A stretch of DNA of 64,000 bases, taken from the NCBI GenBank assembly GCA_027186245.1, contig CP114495.1, forward strand, positions 8,982,501 through 9,046,500, in the 5' to 3' direction. Made by a program: the position numbers and the translations under genes. The notes below the pieces were generated by a model, which saw only the letters and a program-made list of their open reading frames with translations, was not told where the DNA came from and did no database searches. Positions 47,683 through 60,398 of this stretch are shown in pieces (the stretch's first letter is position 1; the number at the start of each line of letters is the position of its first letter). This stretch comes from Coriaria nepalensis (taxonomy: Eukaryota > Streptophyta > Magnoliopsida > Cucurbitales > Coriariaceae).

Positions 47683-48126
47683 ATACAGAAAAAAGATGGC
47701 AATGGTTGAAACAAGCAGCAAGTTCGTTTCCTATGGTGAGAAGAAATAATTGTGTGAAAGAAAAAGAAAAACAGTTTAGTATCCAATCAAATTAATATTG
47801 AATCCAACTCGTCAGCAAATACTACCAAAAAAAAAAAAATCTATTCACTTCCTTCATTTTCTCCAGTACCAAACAGAATCTAAAAGGTGTCACCTTTTTA
47901 TTTCATATTGAAAAAGAAGGTCGTGATCGCACGAACAGGGTTGGTGATAGAAGAAGAAGAACAAGAAGAAGGGGAGATCGTGGCGGGGAACATTCAAAGG
48001 GAGAAGGACAGTTAAGTAGCAGGAAGAAGATGTATAATGTCTTGCCGCTGAATAGAATACGACGTGTCGTTTTGATTTTGAAAGGATTTCGACTCGGCGG
48101 GCTGGAACTAGTGCTAACAGTATCCT

Positions 48127-48197
48127 AGGCCCGAATAAAAAAAGACCATGAAAGTAATTTTTACCGAATTGGCCCACTATTTATATGTATATGGGCC
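48127..48197 (-). promoter_or_regulatory. Cluster of GGCCC/TGGGCC elements upstream of MRE11
   Basis: aggcccg (48127-48133), ggccca (48171-48176) and tgggcc (48192-48197) lie about 540-610 bases upstream of the MRE11 ATG. Site II-type TGGGCC motifs mark plant promoters active in dividing cells, which fits a repair gene. Confidence 0.45.
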
Positions 48198-48199
48198 TT

Positions 48200-49210
48200 T
48201 GCATAATTTCAATAAAAGATTTGCTAGGAAAAGCTTAACCCAACCCAATTTCTAATAGAGATAAAGATAAGTGCAATTGAAATTCCTAAACAGTTAATAC
48301 TTTTCTGTATTACTCTAATAGGGAATCTGTTTATTTATTTGTTGTCGTTTTATTTATTTAAAATATTTGATTAAAAAATAAATTTGAAAAAAGGGGTCAA
48401 ATCTAGGTAAATAAAATTAAATATATATAATAATAATAATAATAATAATTTATAAAAATTATATTATATATATATTTTTTCTTTTTTAACATTTCACACT
48501 TTATTATTTATACACAAAACATATTATAAAAATTTTACTTAAATTATGCATGAATTTAAAAATTAATAAAAATAATTATATAAAACAAAACAAGAACGCC
48601 ACGTCATGAAATAAATGCCACGTTATATCAGTAAAGTTTATCACCTGCTACAAGAAAAATAAGCATATGTTAAGTGACTTTAATTAGATTATATAAAAAT
48701 AGAAGTATATGTTAAGTGACAATGCTAAGCGTTCCAACTATAGAAAATGAGTTTAATAATATTTTTATTATGGAGAATTATTCATTCCCTCACGTGCACA
48801 TTTCTAAAAGTCTAAAGTAATATAAGTTTATTTGTGAATATGATCAAAATCATATAATATATAAAAATAATAAATTGGAGGTAAATGTGATTTAAATTAT
48901 AAAATTTATTTTAATATTATATTAAATTAATAATTATTTTAAAGGTTCTTAGAAAGTTGGCTTAGATATATTATTGTCATTGAATATTTTAATAGTATGA
49001 AGTTTTAGAAAACAAACTCAATAATATATAATACAATTGAAACTTATTTTTTAATTGTTAAAATTTTATTAAAAACGACTCAATTATATTATATATTATT
49101 AAAAATTTTATTTATATAACAAACTCCATCGTTCTGTAGCTTAATATATTTATTGTAACATCACTATTTTTTAGCTAGATTTTAAGTCACAAAGCCTTGA
49201 CCAAAGGATG
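48200..49210. other. AT-rich intergenic region
   Basis: No gene recognised. It includes an (AAT)n tract at about 48429-48450 and AT-rich simple sequence. Confidence 0.6.
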
Positions 49211-50980
49211 TGTAGGTGGCAATTTGGGCCGATAAAACTTGACCCGCACCCGCACCTACTACGTGCGAGTAGCAGGCCTCAGCCTGACCCATATGCGGGC
49301 ATGGATCGGATATACGGCCATGTCGAGCTCACTTTTTTAACCTAATGGTTAGCTTGGCTTGGCCTGACTCATTTAAAAACAGACTGTAGATCTACTCATA
49401 AGATGCTCATACAGTATAATCTTGCTATACATAGTGGGCTTTTGCTATACAATATTTTATTTTTTTAAGATTTAAATTTCTCATTCTATTATTTTTCTTA
49501 TAAATACCCTCAAATCATATTCATAAAGCACAATTCACAACTCAAAAAATCATCCTCTAATTATTTCACTATTTTTTTTCTACTATTTTAAAGTCTCAAT
49601 TCTTAATTTTAAATTCATGAGTGGTCTTTATAATACGGGGAGTTTCAGAATTCCCTTGAATCCTCGTATGATTAGGATGGAGATGATAGTAATATCTTGC
49701 AATGGTGAAAATATAATTAAAAAACGTTTCCTATATTAGCTTGACTCAAACATGATGTCTTGACCGTTTTTGTATCAACAGTGTCTTCAGAATCAACATT
49801 TTGCATAGGTGAGAGAATCATTTCTGATAGAAGAACTAAATTAAGGCTTGAAATAGTCGAGATACTATCGTGCATCAAATATTGAGAATATGTAAATCAA
49901 CAAAACCAACATCAAATGATGGATAAATAAGAAATGTATGAAAATTGTAATAATTTATATCTCGAATCCAAATACAAAGCTCCTAATTATGGCGTAGGAA
50001 GTAGTTCAATCCTGCATTAAAAATTATAGATTATGATGTAATTTTAATAATTTTTTATATTTAAGGTTTTATTGTAGTTCCATTTTTTTCTCCTTAAGGT
50101 TAGAAATATTTTTTGACGAAATTATCTATTATTACAAATTACAATAAATTTATTTTTTTGGCCAACTCTTTATTAATAATACATTAAATTATAAGTCTTT
50201 GAAATAGGATGATTAGAAAAAGAAATCACAACTCACAAGGTATAAATTCAAAAAAAAAAAAAATTATAAATCTTTAAAATATTTATTTCAACATATTACC
50301 TTATTGTATAATTTTTTCTCTTTTCACTTATTTTTTCTTTATCTAACACTCTCATTTATTCTCTTATAAATACCCTCCTCTCCTCCGTCTCAAGTCTCAT
50401 CACTTAATTCAGTTCATCCCACAGGGCCACAATCACATTTTTATTTAGCTTTTTTTTAAGTAGTTATATTTATTTATTAACTTCTTATATTTAACTTTTT
50501 ATATTTAATATGTTAACTATTTAGTATTATAACTTGTTACATTTAATATATGAAATGGATAGTACTTGGTCCTCAACGTCCAATACACATTATTTGGAAC
50601 CATTTTGTTGAACTGTATCGGACTAACTAGAAGACTGAATTAACACAATGACTAGCACAATATCTCATGTGCACTAAAGTTTTTTTTATGGAAGTCTTTG
50701 AAATGAAAGTGGTTATTTGTGCCGATATCTCTTGAAACACCCAATAGTTATAGGTCAATTTGTTTCATCATAATAACATAATTAAATAATAGGATGGTTA
50801 TTAGTTATTAAATAAATGGAAGTATGTATCTATTTTAATTTACAATTATTAATGATAATGAAATTCTTTTATATTATAAAATCTCTTTATTGAATCGTAA
50901 AACTTATTTCATATTATAAAAATGGGCCGAGCCTAACCCTACCCTAAACAATCTTAGGCCAGTCCGAATTGCCACCACTC
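49211..50980. mobile_element. Possible decayed hAT-type element (1.77 kb)
   Basis: The left end reads tgtaggtggcaatttgggcc and the right end, inverted, begins agtggtggcaattcgg. These short inverted ends (core ggtggcaatt) followed by patches rich in GGGCC, GACCCG and CCTAACCC are typical of plant nonautonomous hAT elements. Flanking 8-mers aaaggatg and taaggaag agree at only 6 of 8 positions, so the target duplication is doubtful. No transposase frame was found. Confidence 0.4.
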
Positions 50981-51741
50981 TAAGGAAGGAAGGAAGGATG
51001 AAGAATTGAAAATAGAAATAAAAAATTGATGAGATTTGATTAGAGTCAGAATTTTTGAATTTAGGTGAAAATGCAAATTATTGGGGATAAAAATCACATT
51101 CGAAATTATTCTCAATTTAAAGATTTTCCTTTGGTACCACATAATATAGTACAAATCTTCAATTCGTCATCGTGATAAAAAAATTCAGGTCATAACCTAA
51201 TATCCTCTGTTTCTTTTCTCCCTAGCAACCCTAGTTGCCCCCCTTGCTTGTTAGGTCCATCCTCGAGAGCTTTTATCTTTTCTGTTTTTGTTTTTCCTGC
51301 TTTCAAGTAAGGACCTCTGGCTTTTGTCTCATAGCTTTTGAGATGTATACTTTTTTCTTTGATATATATAAATTTTGCTTTTTTCATTCTTTTAATAATC
51401 CTAAAAATAAAATTTATCCATATATTTTTAGTAATATGATATCAATTCTGAAAAAGTGGATAGATAATAAGTACAACTATATCACCTTGTAGGTCAAAAA
51501 TATTATTTAAAAACATGAAATACTCAAACCTTAAAGCCGACTTTCGCTTAAGGAGTCGATCATTAATACCACTTGAGCTCTATCCCTCTCGGAACATTCA
51601 TTTTGCTTTATGTTCTTAACAACTTTACAAAGGTGGATTATCCATAAAATTCACCATCTTGAATTACTACCGGCATGAAATTCACACAGAAAGACACAGG
51701 ATATAGTTTAGTATTGTGCTTTTAAGTTGGGTATTATAGAA

Positions 51742-51780
<39 letters not shown>

Positions 51781-52598
51781 GAATAGGTTCTAGAACATAT
51801 CCCTATATATATATCTTACCCACAAAAAAGTAGGCAAAATATAAGCCCTTTCCAAGTTGAGAAGGTCACAATCGAAGAGGGGCATAATATTGCAATGAGA
51901 TAGCGATGTACAAAACATTGATGAGCAAACAAACAAAACAAAGGAAGCTACCTAGAACATGCTAGCTTCCTCCCAAATTGTATGTATTCTCTTTTCCCTC
52001 GTGCACCCTTTGTAATTTTCCTCCCTTCATTTCCTTCTGAGGATACCCTTTTTCTTTTTCTTTTTTTTTTCATAATATTAAAGAGAAAAAACACATTGAG
52101 TTATATATGTGACGCAGAGATATCGATCGAACAAAATTATAGATGATATATTTCGGCTCTATAAAATATTTTTAAATAGATCATTTTCTCGATCGATTAT
52201 ATAATATGATATTAATGATTAATATAATATATGAATCGATTTACTAATATCTAATTCAAGCTTAAGAAACTCAGTTTAGACTTCCAAAGTATAATTAATA
52301 TCTAATACTCGGAAAGCCAGTTTTGGTAAACAATCTAATAAGTCTATTATATAGTCTATAAAGATCGAGTGAATTTTTACTAGAGGGGCAATCCTGTACA
52401 TTCACATTCTTCGTTTGATCCAATCATACAAACTATTTTTGTTTGTTTGTTTGTTTTTTTTTTTTCCTTCTTTTTGGCTTTTTTTCTTTTTGGGGGTCAT
52501 ACATAATATTTCAGTAGTACGTCCATTGATTAACCTTCCAAAAAAATCTAAACACGCCAAATTCAGTTCCCCTTCACATCTTCATCTCTCTTGCTTCC
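50981..52598. other. AT-rich spacer and promoter of the channel gene
   Basis: A long (TA)n tract lies at about 51743-51777. Poly-T/gttt runs are at 52439-52465. An overlapping pair of open frames on opposite strands (51190-51492) has no recognisable feature. The last 200 bases serve as the 5' leader of the CNGC4-type gene. Confidence 0.6.
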
Positions 52599-55500
52599 AT
52601 GGCCACTCAACAAGAGATTTCTTATCGTTCACATGTAAATTACACCATAGATGATCGTCATACAAACTTTGATCACCGTAGTGATAGTGATGAAACACTA
52701 GAAGATGAAGGAGTAGAAGGAGAAGAAGAAGGAGAAGAAGAAGAAGAGGAAGAAGAAGAGGAAGAAGATCCTCGTATCGTGTCGGGACGGAAGGGGTGGA
52801 CACTGGGCCAAGTATTGGATCCGAGATTGAAATGGGTTCAAGAATGGACCCGGGTATTTCTCCTCGTATGTGTAATCGGGTTATTCGTGGACCCACTTTT
52901 CTTCTATGTCTTATCGATAAGTGAGGCGTCAATGTGTCTCTTCATAGACGGGTGGTTCGCCATATCGGTGACGGTTCTCCGGTGCATGACGGACGTATTT
53001 CACATGTGGAATATGTGGTTACAATTCAAGATGGCAAAGAGGTCGTTTACTTTAGGGTTTATGGAAGGAAGTGGTGGATTGAAGGATACAAGCTCTCGTA
53101 ATGTAGCTCTCAAGTACTTTAAGGCTAAGACGGGCTTCTTCTTCGATCTCTTCGTTATTTTGCCCTTGCCTCAGGTGATAACTATGATCTTTTCAATCGA
53201 ATATTTCTCGTTACGTGACACTATTAGATTATTTCATTTTTCGTTCTCGAGATGAATATAATTTTTTTAGGGGAAGAATATTCTGTCTAATTATTATTCG
53301 AAACGGGTCAATCCATCTGTCACAAAAGTATATATATAGATTCTTACAAATCTCATAATTTTTGTCACGCCTCCTACATGTTTTTATGTTTATCTTTATG
53401 ATGTCAATCTTTGTCCATTTTGTGTATGGAAGGGTACTAGTTTTGTTGTATGCATGCAGAAGATCATCATTGATCATAAATCGTTCATTTTTTTATTTTA
53501 TTTTTTAATTTCTTGCAGTGAGTTCAGTAGAACATGTGATGTAGCTATGTCCTTTTGCTCATCATATGCATGCCATAGAGGATTGTACGGTTGTGATCGT
53601 GTCGTAGGATAAGATAGTACTTAAGTGAGCCCCACAGGGATGATGCTGATTTATGAAACTGATTGATACCAACCAAACTAGTAATTTGGTAACTAATGAC
53701 ATAAACTTTACTAATAGGAAGAACTTATAATCATGAAAAGAAAAAGGATACGTTATGAAATATTAATCCAATTGAGGCTTGGTAGTAACTAGTATACCAC
53801 CACGTGTCTAGGACAGTCGGTCGTCAGGACATGTACTAAGGTTTTGGATACGGATTAGAATCCTGTTACTCAAGCAAATATATGACTTAATGGCATAATA
53901 TATGATGTGCTTTAATGTTATATAAATTAGAATTTTTTTTCTCTTTTATGGTTAGGTATTAATTAAAGAATATAGTTAAATTGTCATTTCAAAAACTGTA
54001 TTTTGATTTTTTGTATTGATAAACTTGACTTATCACAAAATCATGATGTTTTGGCAGATAGTAATATGGGTGGTGATTCCTTCATTGCTGGAAAAAGGAT
54101 GTGTAACAGTGGCAATGACAGTGTTTCTGATAATGTTTTTGTTTCAATATCTGCCCAAACTGTATCACTCTGTCTGTCTCTTGCGGCGCATGCAAAACCT
54201 CTCGGGGTACATCTTCGGCACTGTTTGGTGGGGTATTGCTCTTAATATGATTGCCTACTTTGTTGCTGCTCATGTAAGTCACTATTCAATCTATACCTTT
54301 ATGGTCTTATTAATTAGTTTCCTTACATATATTTAGGTTGAGGCAGTTTCAAGAGTTTAACTACTCGTTACCATTTCTCGCCACTGCATGTGTTGGGTAG
54401 TTAGTTGGTAGCATGAGTTTTTAAGGTGTTTGTCCGAATCGTATATATACTTTAATTAGGGAGAGTTCTTGAGATGTAAGCTTTTAGATTGTACATAGTA
54501 TATATACGATCTAAAGGTTAAGATCCTTCGCGTCACGTCAAAATTTAGTCTAAAAAATTGATGATGTGGGCATGATCCTAACTATTACGAGCATATATAC
54601 TTACATTTCTGACCTAGAATTCTTCTTCGGTAACGTATTTTAATTTAGTAAAGATACTCGATTTCTCAATTTTTTTCTTAAAAATTTACTTACGTATATG
54701 ATACGAAGTATCAATAATAAGAAAACATAATTACTCTAATGCAAAGCCAACACACAAAATTGAATATTAGATATATATAGATCTACTAACATGTTAAGTA
54801 ATTCATACGTACGAAAATTACACATTTATACATCCTTTCAGAACCTTCATATATACGTTAAACTCATATCTGAACAGTATGGCGACTAAAAATTGTATCT
54901 CATCCGTTTTGTGCAGGCTGCCGGAGCGTGTTGGTATTTATTGGGGATCCAAAGAGCAGCAAAATGCCTAAGAACACAATGCCAAGCGACGGAGGGATGC
55001 GGTCTAAGAGTATTATCTTGTAAGGAAACCATATATTATGGGACAAGCAGTTTAGGGTTGAGGGATAGAGCAAGATCGGCTTGGGCTGTGACCAAACCAG
55101 CAAGGTCTATTTGCATAGATAGCTCAGATTTATATGACTATGGTGCTTATAAGTGGACCGTGCAACTTGTTACTAACGATAGCCGTCTCGAGAAGATACT
55201 CTTCCCCATCTTTTGGGGCCTAATGACTCTCAGGTATCCAAACTGGTTTTCTCACGTTGTTCATTTGATATTGTCTAGCATACCTACATTACGAATCAAG
55301 TGAATGATCAGATTTTGGAATAGAATTCATTGGGGATACAGTATTTACGGTAAACTGATCAACATGATCAACTATACAAAATTTTGATTTGATGTATGGA
55401 TTGATCAACACTAAACACGGTCTACTTAAGAATTTCTCATTTAGGAATTACAACATATGTTATTTTGTGTTGAAGAATTAATCTGAATTGGGTATAAATG

Positions 55501-57006
55501 GGCAGCACATTTGGAAACTTAGAGAGCACAACGGAGTGGCTAGAAGTAGTATTCAACATCATTGTTTTGACTAGTGGGCTTCTTCTAGTGACCATGTTGA
55601 TTGGGAATATCAAGGTATAAATACTTAAATTCAATCTATTTAATCATATAATCTACTACATAACATCCCTCTTAAACATAATGACATCGACTCATTGTTA
55701 ATCACAACATGAATTCATGTACATATGCAGGTGTTTTTACATGCAACGACATCAAAGAAACAAGCAATGCAGATGAAGATGAGGAATATAGAATGGTGGA
55801 TGAGGAAGAGGCGACTGCCTCATGGGTTTAGACAACGCGTACGCGACTACGAGCGACAGAGATGGGCTGCCATGCGTGGTGTTGATGAATGCGACATGAT
55901 TCGGAACCTTCCGGAGGGCCTTAGGAGGGACATTAAGTACCATCTCTGTTTGGACTTGGTCAGACAGGTACTTATCAATTCCAATTCTACTTCCATCTTT
56001 GAATATTCCACAGAAATTGTGATGAGATAAAGGTAATGTTTTGTTTTGTGAGACCATGAGACAATGTTATTGAGTCGGGTCGTGTGGGAACGAAGTATAT
56101 ATGACTAGTTGCTAATCACATTTTCATTTCTACTAATAAGGTTCCGTTGTTCCAACACATGGATGATCTAGTGCTAGAGAACATTTGCGACCGAGTCAAA
56201 TCCCTCATCTTCACAAAAGGCGAAACAGTACGTTTCAAAAAATTTGTCAAATGTTACATTCTAAATCAATCACTTTAATATAACTCAATTCACAAATCAA
56301 TTATTCCGATCTAGATAACTAGAGAAGGGGACCCAGTTCAAAGAATGCTCTTCGTTGTTCGAGGCCACCTTCAAAGTAGCCAACTCCTCCGTGACGGCCT
56401 TAAAAGTTGTTGCATGTTGGGGCCCGGAAACTTCAGTGGTGATGAGCTTCTATCATGGTGTTTAAGACGCCCGTTTATTGAAAGACTCCCACCATCTTCA
56501 TCAACCTTAGTCACTCTCGAAACAACTGAGGCTTTTGGACTTGAAGCAGAGGATGTCAAGTATGTTACACAACATTTCAGGTATGTTACAATTTTTCTTC
56601 ATCCTTGTATGTAAAGGCAGTCAAGGATGTGAGAAAGGCTTTGTGAACCGATATGTGAGTCTTTCCCGAAATTTGATTACTTATTGACCTTACTTTCTAC
56701 CATTATCTTGATGTTCTGAATCTGATACGAGCCGCATTAACCTTTCTTTTAAAAAGGTACACATTTGTGAACAAAAAAGTGAAGAGAAGTGCTAGATATT
56801 ATTCGCCCGGGTGGAGAACATGGGCTGCGGTCGCAATTCAGCTTGCTTGGAGGAGATACAAGCACCGTTTGACACTCACTTCCTTGAGTTTCATTAGGCC
56901 AAGAAGGCCTTTGTCTAGATGCTCTTCAATGGGGGAAGATAGGCTAAGGCTCTACACGGCTTTGTTGACTTCTCCAAAGCCTAATCAAGATGACTTTGAT
57001 TTTTGA
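52599..57006 (+). CDS. CNGC4: Cyclic nucleotide-gated ion channel, CNGC4 type
   Basis: Eight exons, 52599-53174, 54058-54273, 54917-55233, 55506-55614, 55731-55967, 56141-56227, 56315-56580 and 56757-57006, give 685 residues (Arabidopsis CNGC4 is 694). CNGC4 works with CNGC2 as a plasma-membrane calcium channel in immune signalling and development. The N-terminus carries a run of glutamates (about residues 42-57), as in CNGC4. Six membrane segments follow: for example WTRVFLLVCVIGLFVDPLFF (S1), FFFDLFVILPLPQ (S3), and SGYIFGTVWWGIALNMIAYFVAAHAAGACWYLLG around S5. The pore ends GLMTLSTFGN, the CNGC2/4-type filter. The C-linker and cyclic-nucleotide-binding domain (VPLFQHMDDLVLENIC to YVTQHFRYTF) and an IQ motif (AVAIQLAWRRYKHR) for calmodulin complete it. 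Near-identity to CNGC4, especially at GPGNFSGDELLSWCLRRP, separates it from CNGC2. Confidence 0.95.
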
Positions 57007-57505
57007 AAACGCTTCATTATTCTGTAAATAGAAGTTGAGAAGCCTCTTATCTATGGGTATTTGAAAAGTGCATTTGTGGGTGAATTGTTGGTTCATTCAT
57101 AATGCTTTGTTCCTTCTCTTCATATTGCTTAATTAATTGCACAAGTTTGTAAACTAATACTTATGGCTTGACTTGATGATTTGAGATCACTTATTTAAGT
57201 TTGAAGTCCAGTTTAGACCTATACAATCTAATTTAGATTCATAATCATAATTCAAACATTTTGTTTCGTTACACGTGAATTTCGTTTATAAGCGTCGATG
57301 AGTGCCTCAGACGCGGGAATTTGTCTACAAGAAAGAAAAAGAATAATAAAAGTAAATAAATCAGAATGTATCGGGAACACATATTGCTTTTGTCAACTAC
57401 TGAAAAAATTGAGATACTTCTATACATGATATAGGTAAAGGGGCAGGGAAGAAGAGCATATGGTGATGAGTCTCAAAATGATTGATATTGAGTTGTGTCA
57501 TCTAC
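57007..57505. other. Region between convergent genes
   Basis: About 500 bases between the channel stop codon and the dynein light chain stop codon on the other strand. It should hold two 3' untranslated regions; no further feature was seen. Confidence 0.6.
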
Positions 57506-58249
57506 TTATAAACTATGATAAGTGCATTTGAAGGGCAATATAACAAGGCTTCCAATGCAAAAATGGATGAAAGAGCCATAAGAATGCGTCACAAATGACC
57601 CAAAATCTGTCCCCACTATGCACTGCCATCCTTCTCCATGTGCCCTGTCAAATTCCTGCAACCCATCTAGTTCATTGCAACCTACATCACTAATCTTAGC
57701 GTAATGCCATCATAAATCACCAAATATTAAAAAAACAAAAACAAAAAAAATGAAAGAGAGAAAAAATCCTTAAAATATTTAGGAATTGGGTAAGTGACTT
57801 TTTTGTGATGAGTTATAAATACTGGAGGAGTGGAAGGCTTTATAGTCACAGTCACACCAGTTATATCAAAAATATTATCGAACAAATAATACATTCAGGG
57901 TTTAACCAATTATCACCTAAAAAGTCGCTCGCTACTACCACTTGAGTTAGCTCTTGAAGGCAAGTGACTTTTTATGCTTTAAACTATACGTTTTTAGCAA
58001 ATTTATTCCTAAAGAAATCTTACATAAGAGAATGAGAACATCAGGATAAGAAGAAACATGTCAAGATTTCATAAACAAAATGAAAAATTATTACTTAGAT
58101 ATGTACTCTAAGGAGTACCTAACCTTTTTGATGAAGCGAGCAATGTTGGTTGGCTGAGTGACATCAAAGAAAGTAAAGGGCTTTAGCTGCAACATGTAGT
58201 GCATTTTGCTGCAAGTTTTGAACCATATCACTCTCTCCAACATGTTAAA
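57506..58249 (-). CDS. LC8-type dynein light chain, probably with a shifted middle segment
   Basis: Two minus-strand exons, 58249-58124 and 57655-57506, join in phase 0. From the ATG at 58243 the frame gives 89 residues, the usual LC8 length. Residues from FFDVTQPTNIARFIKK through EFDRAHGEGWQCIVGTDFGSFVTH and CIGSLVILPF match plant LC8 proteins, homodimers that bind short linear motifs in many partners. The first ~24 residues (MLERVIWFKTCSKMH) do not match. The neighbouring frame of the same bases reads ESDMVQNLQQNALHVAAKAL, which does match the family's helix 1. So the coding frame seems shifted near the start and restored by an extra base near 58171. The gene could be a pseudogene, use an upstream exon, or carry sequence errors. 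The acceptor just before 58249 suggests a 5' leader intron. Confidence 0.7.
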
Positions 58250-59195
58250 CTGTCAAAAGAAATTAGGAGTAAGAAAAGTAAAATTTTGAGAAAGCAAGAC
58301 ATCGAGGGCTAAATTGGAGCTATAAGGATGTAGTAATGGGAGGAGTACTTAAAATTTGGGAAGAAGAGAGAGGACTCATGCTGATGAGTCGGCCAATGTA
58401 TTATGTTTGTCATCTACCTACTGGACCACTTTGATCTTGCACAGCCTAAAAAGGTTCATGTTTATTATGTGAATGATTGCATTACGTGTAGCCTTGTGGA
58501 TCTTAAGAAATTTCTAAGATTATCTTATTGATGATCTCTTCCTATTAATAAAAATCAAGTGCTCGGCATGGTTTTCATGTGTAAAAGAAAACTGAAGTTG
58601 TTTTTCAGATCGGATATCTGTATCCAACTCGCTACACATGCTTAGTTAAAGGTATGCTATTCGAGTCTTTACTTTTGATCTTTTTGTGCTTGATGGTAAA
58701 CGTGATTTTGTCAATCCTAAATTAGAAACTCTAAACCCAAACTAAACTTTGTAGACAACTTGACATTATATGAACATCCTCGGAACCTCAAATACAAAAC
58801 CATTTTCACATTTCCAACGAAATGCCTCCCAAATCCAGATAGTTAAGAGAAAAAAAAAACCTCTTTTTTCTCAGTTAAAATATGTTGGAACAGGTAATCT
58901 GATCACATAGATCTCTCCATTTCTCTTGCTGTCTTATTAACTCTTACATTCTCATCACGACAGCTCAACCGACCACCAAAAACCAAACACAAACGTGTCC
59001 CCAACCCGATCCTCTCAACTAAATCAAACTTCAAACTACAAATCCAACAGACCCACCTGTCCTACCACCTTCTTTTTTATTATTAAAAAAAAAAAAAAAT
59101 TCAAAGCCTTAGATCCACCCACCGTTAATATTCTAGCCACCTTTGCCTCCCCACCACTTATACTCCTTCATATAGACCTCTCCTCACACCTTCAC
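58250..59195. other. Divergent promoter region between the dynein light chain and DUF1223 genes
   Basis: AT-rich, with no gene recognised. Two genes are transcribed away from each other here. A poly-A run lies at 59087-59098. Confidence 0.5.
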
Positions 59196-59257
59196 CTCTC
59201 TCTCTCTCTCTTTCCTATTATATCATCTCCTCTCTCTCTCTCTCTTCTTGCTATTCT
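59196..59257. repeat. CT microsatellites in the DUF1223 gene leader
   Basis: Two (CT)n runs (about 59196-59212 and 59231-59247) lie 70-130 bases upstream of the start codon. CT-rich leaders are common near plant transcription starts and may act as a core promoter element. Confidence 0.75.
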
Positions 59258-59326
59258 GATTCGCTATCAGTTCAATCACAGGCATCACAACCACCCCGGC
59301 GGCGAGACGACGAGGCAATTCCAAAA

Positions 59327-60398
59327 ATGGCCCGCGGTCTCTTAGCTTGTTTCGGCAAAGGCAACGCCTCCAGCAACGCCCACGACGGAAACAGCGGCGG
59401 GGCGGCGGAAGTCACGGCTGAAGAGCAGCACCGTGGCGGAGCCGTCGTCGTGGAGCTGTTCTCGTCTCAGGGTTGTGCCACGTCTCCAGAAGCCGAGATC
59501 TTGATGTCGAGATTGGGCAGAGGGGATTTTGGGCTGGAGGCGCACGTGGTTGTGTTGGCGTATCACGTGGATTATTGGGATTATATGGGCTGGAAGGATC
59601 CATTTGGATCCAGCCAATGGACCGTGAGACAGAAGGCTTACGTGGAGGCCTTGAGATTGGACACCATGTTTACTCCTCAGGTTGTCGTCCAGGGTGGGAC
59701 CCAATGTGTTGGCAATGATGATAATGCGTTATTGACCGCAATCGCGGATGCACCCAAATATCCTGCTCCCTCGTTTGAGGTTAGCTTTCCTCTCTTCATA
59801 TCACGGATGTACTATTTCTGAGCTTTGTTACCGACCAGTACGATTTCATTTATCGTCGGAACAGTCTTTGATTCATATTCATGCAAGAGTATTTCTCAAC
59901 AAAATTTTACTTAAAACTGATATTTAAGTAACAGTTTATTCGAACTCCATACAAACTGCAGTTTCAATTATTTTGACCCATTATATCTTATACATGCCAT
60001 GATCTATTCTTACCAAGTGAGGAGGTTTATGTTAACAGGCAAACTTCCAAAGGATATCAGAAAACTCCTTGAAAGTGTCTCTATCAGGGGCATTAAGGAC
60101 CAAGGTGGACAATCAAGGAGCCAACATCATGGTGGCGATATACGAGAGCGGGCAGGTGACCGACTGCCCGAGGGGAGAGAACAAAGGACGAGTTCTGGCC
60201 AATGACTATATAGTTCGGAAACTCGAAAAGCTCTGCACAGTGAAAGACATATCGGCGAAGAAGACAGTGTCGGGATCGGTTACGTTCCCTCTTTGGGGTG
60301 GCTTCCATGGCAGCAAATGTGGGGTTGCTGTCTTTGTTCAGTCCAATTCTTATCAGATTTTCGGTTCACAGAGTTTTCAATTGCCGGCTGAAATATGA
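59327..60398 (+). CDS. DUF1223 family protein (thioredoxin-like fold)
   Basis: Two exons, 59327-59779 and 60039-60398, joined in phase 0 by a GT-AG intron, encode 270 residues. After a glycine/alanine-rich N-terminus, residues about 38-150 contain the DUF1223 core: VVELFSSQGCATSPEAEIL, then VVVLAYHVDYWDYMGWKDPF and FTPQVVVQGG. Bacterial relatives have SQGCSSCPPAD at the first motif; as in other plant members the second cysteine is missing, so a thioredoxin-type CxxC reaction is not expected. Exon 2 begins ANFQRISENSLKVSL and holds GALRTKVDNQGANIMVAIYESG, TDCPRGENKGRVL and FGSQSFQLP, all typical of plant homologues. There is no clear signal peptide. The molecular function of plant DUF1223 proteins is not known to me. 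A CT-rich 5' leader precedes the ATG. Confidence 0.9.

Noticed and set aside
51190..51492. Opposed open frames
   Set aside because: No domain, AT-rich context and no supporting signals.
52582..52932. Minus-strand frame with a poly-leucine run
   Set aside because: Antisense of the poly-glutamate codons of the CNGC4-type exon 1.
59342..59704. Minus-strand 120-residue frame
   Set aside because: Antisense to DUF1223 exon 1, whose family motifs are clear.
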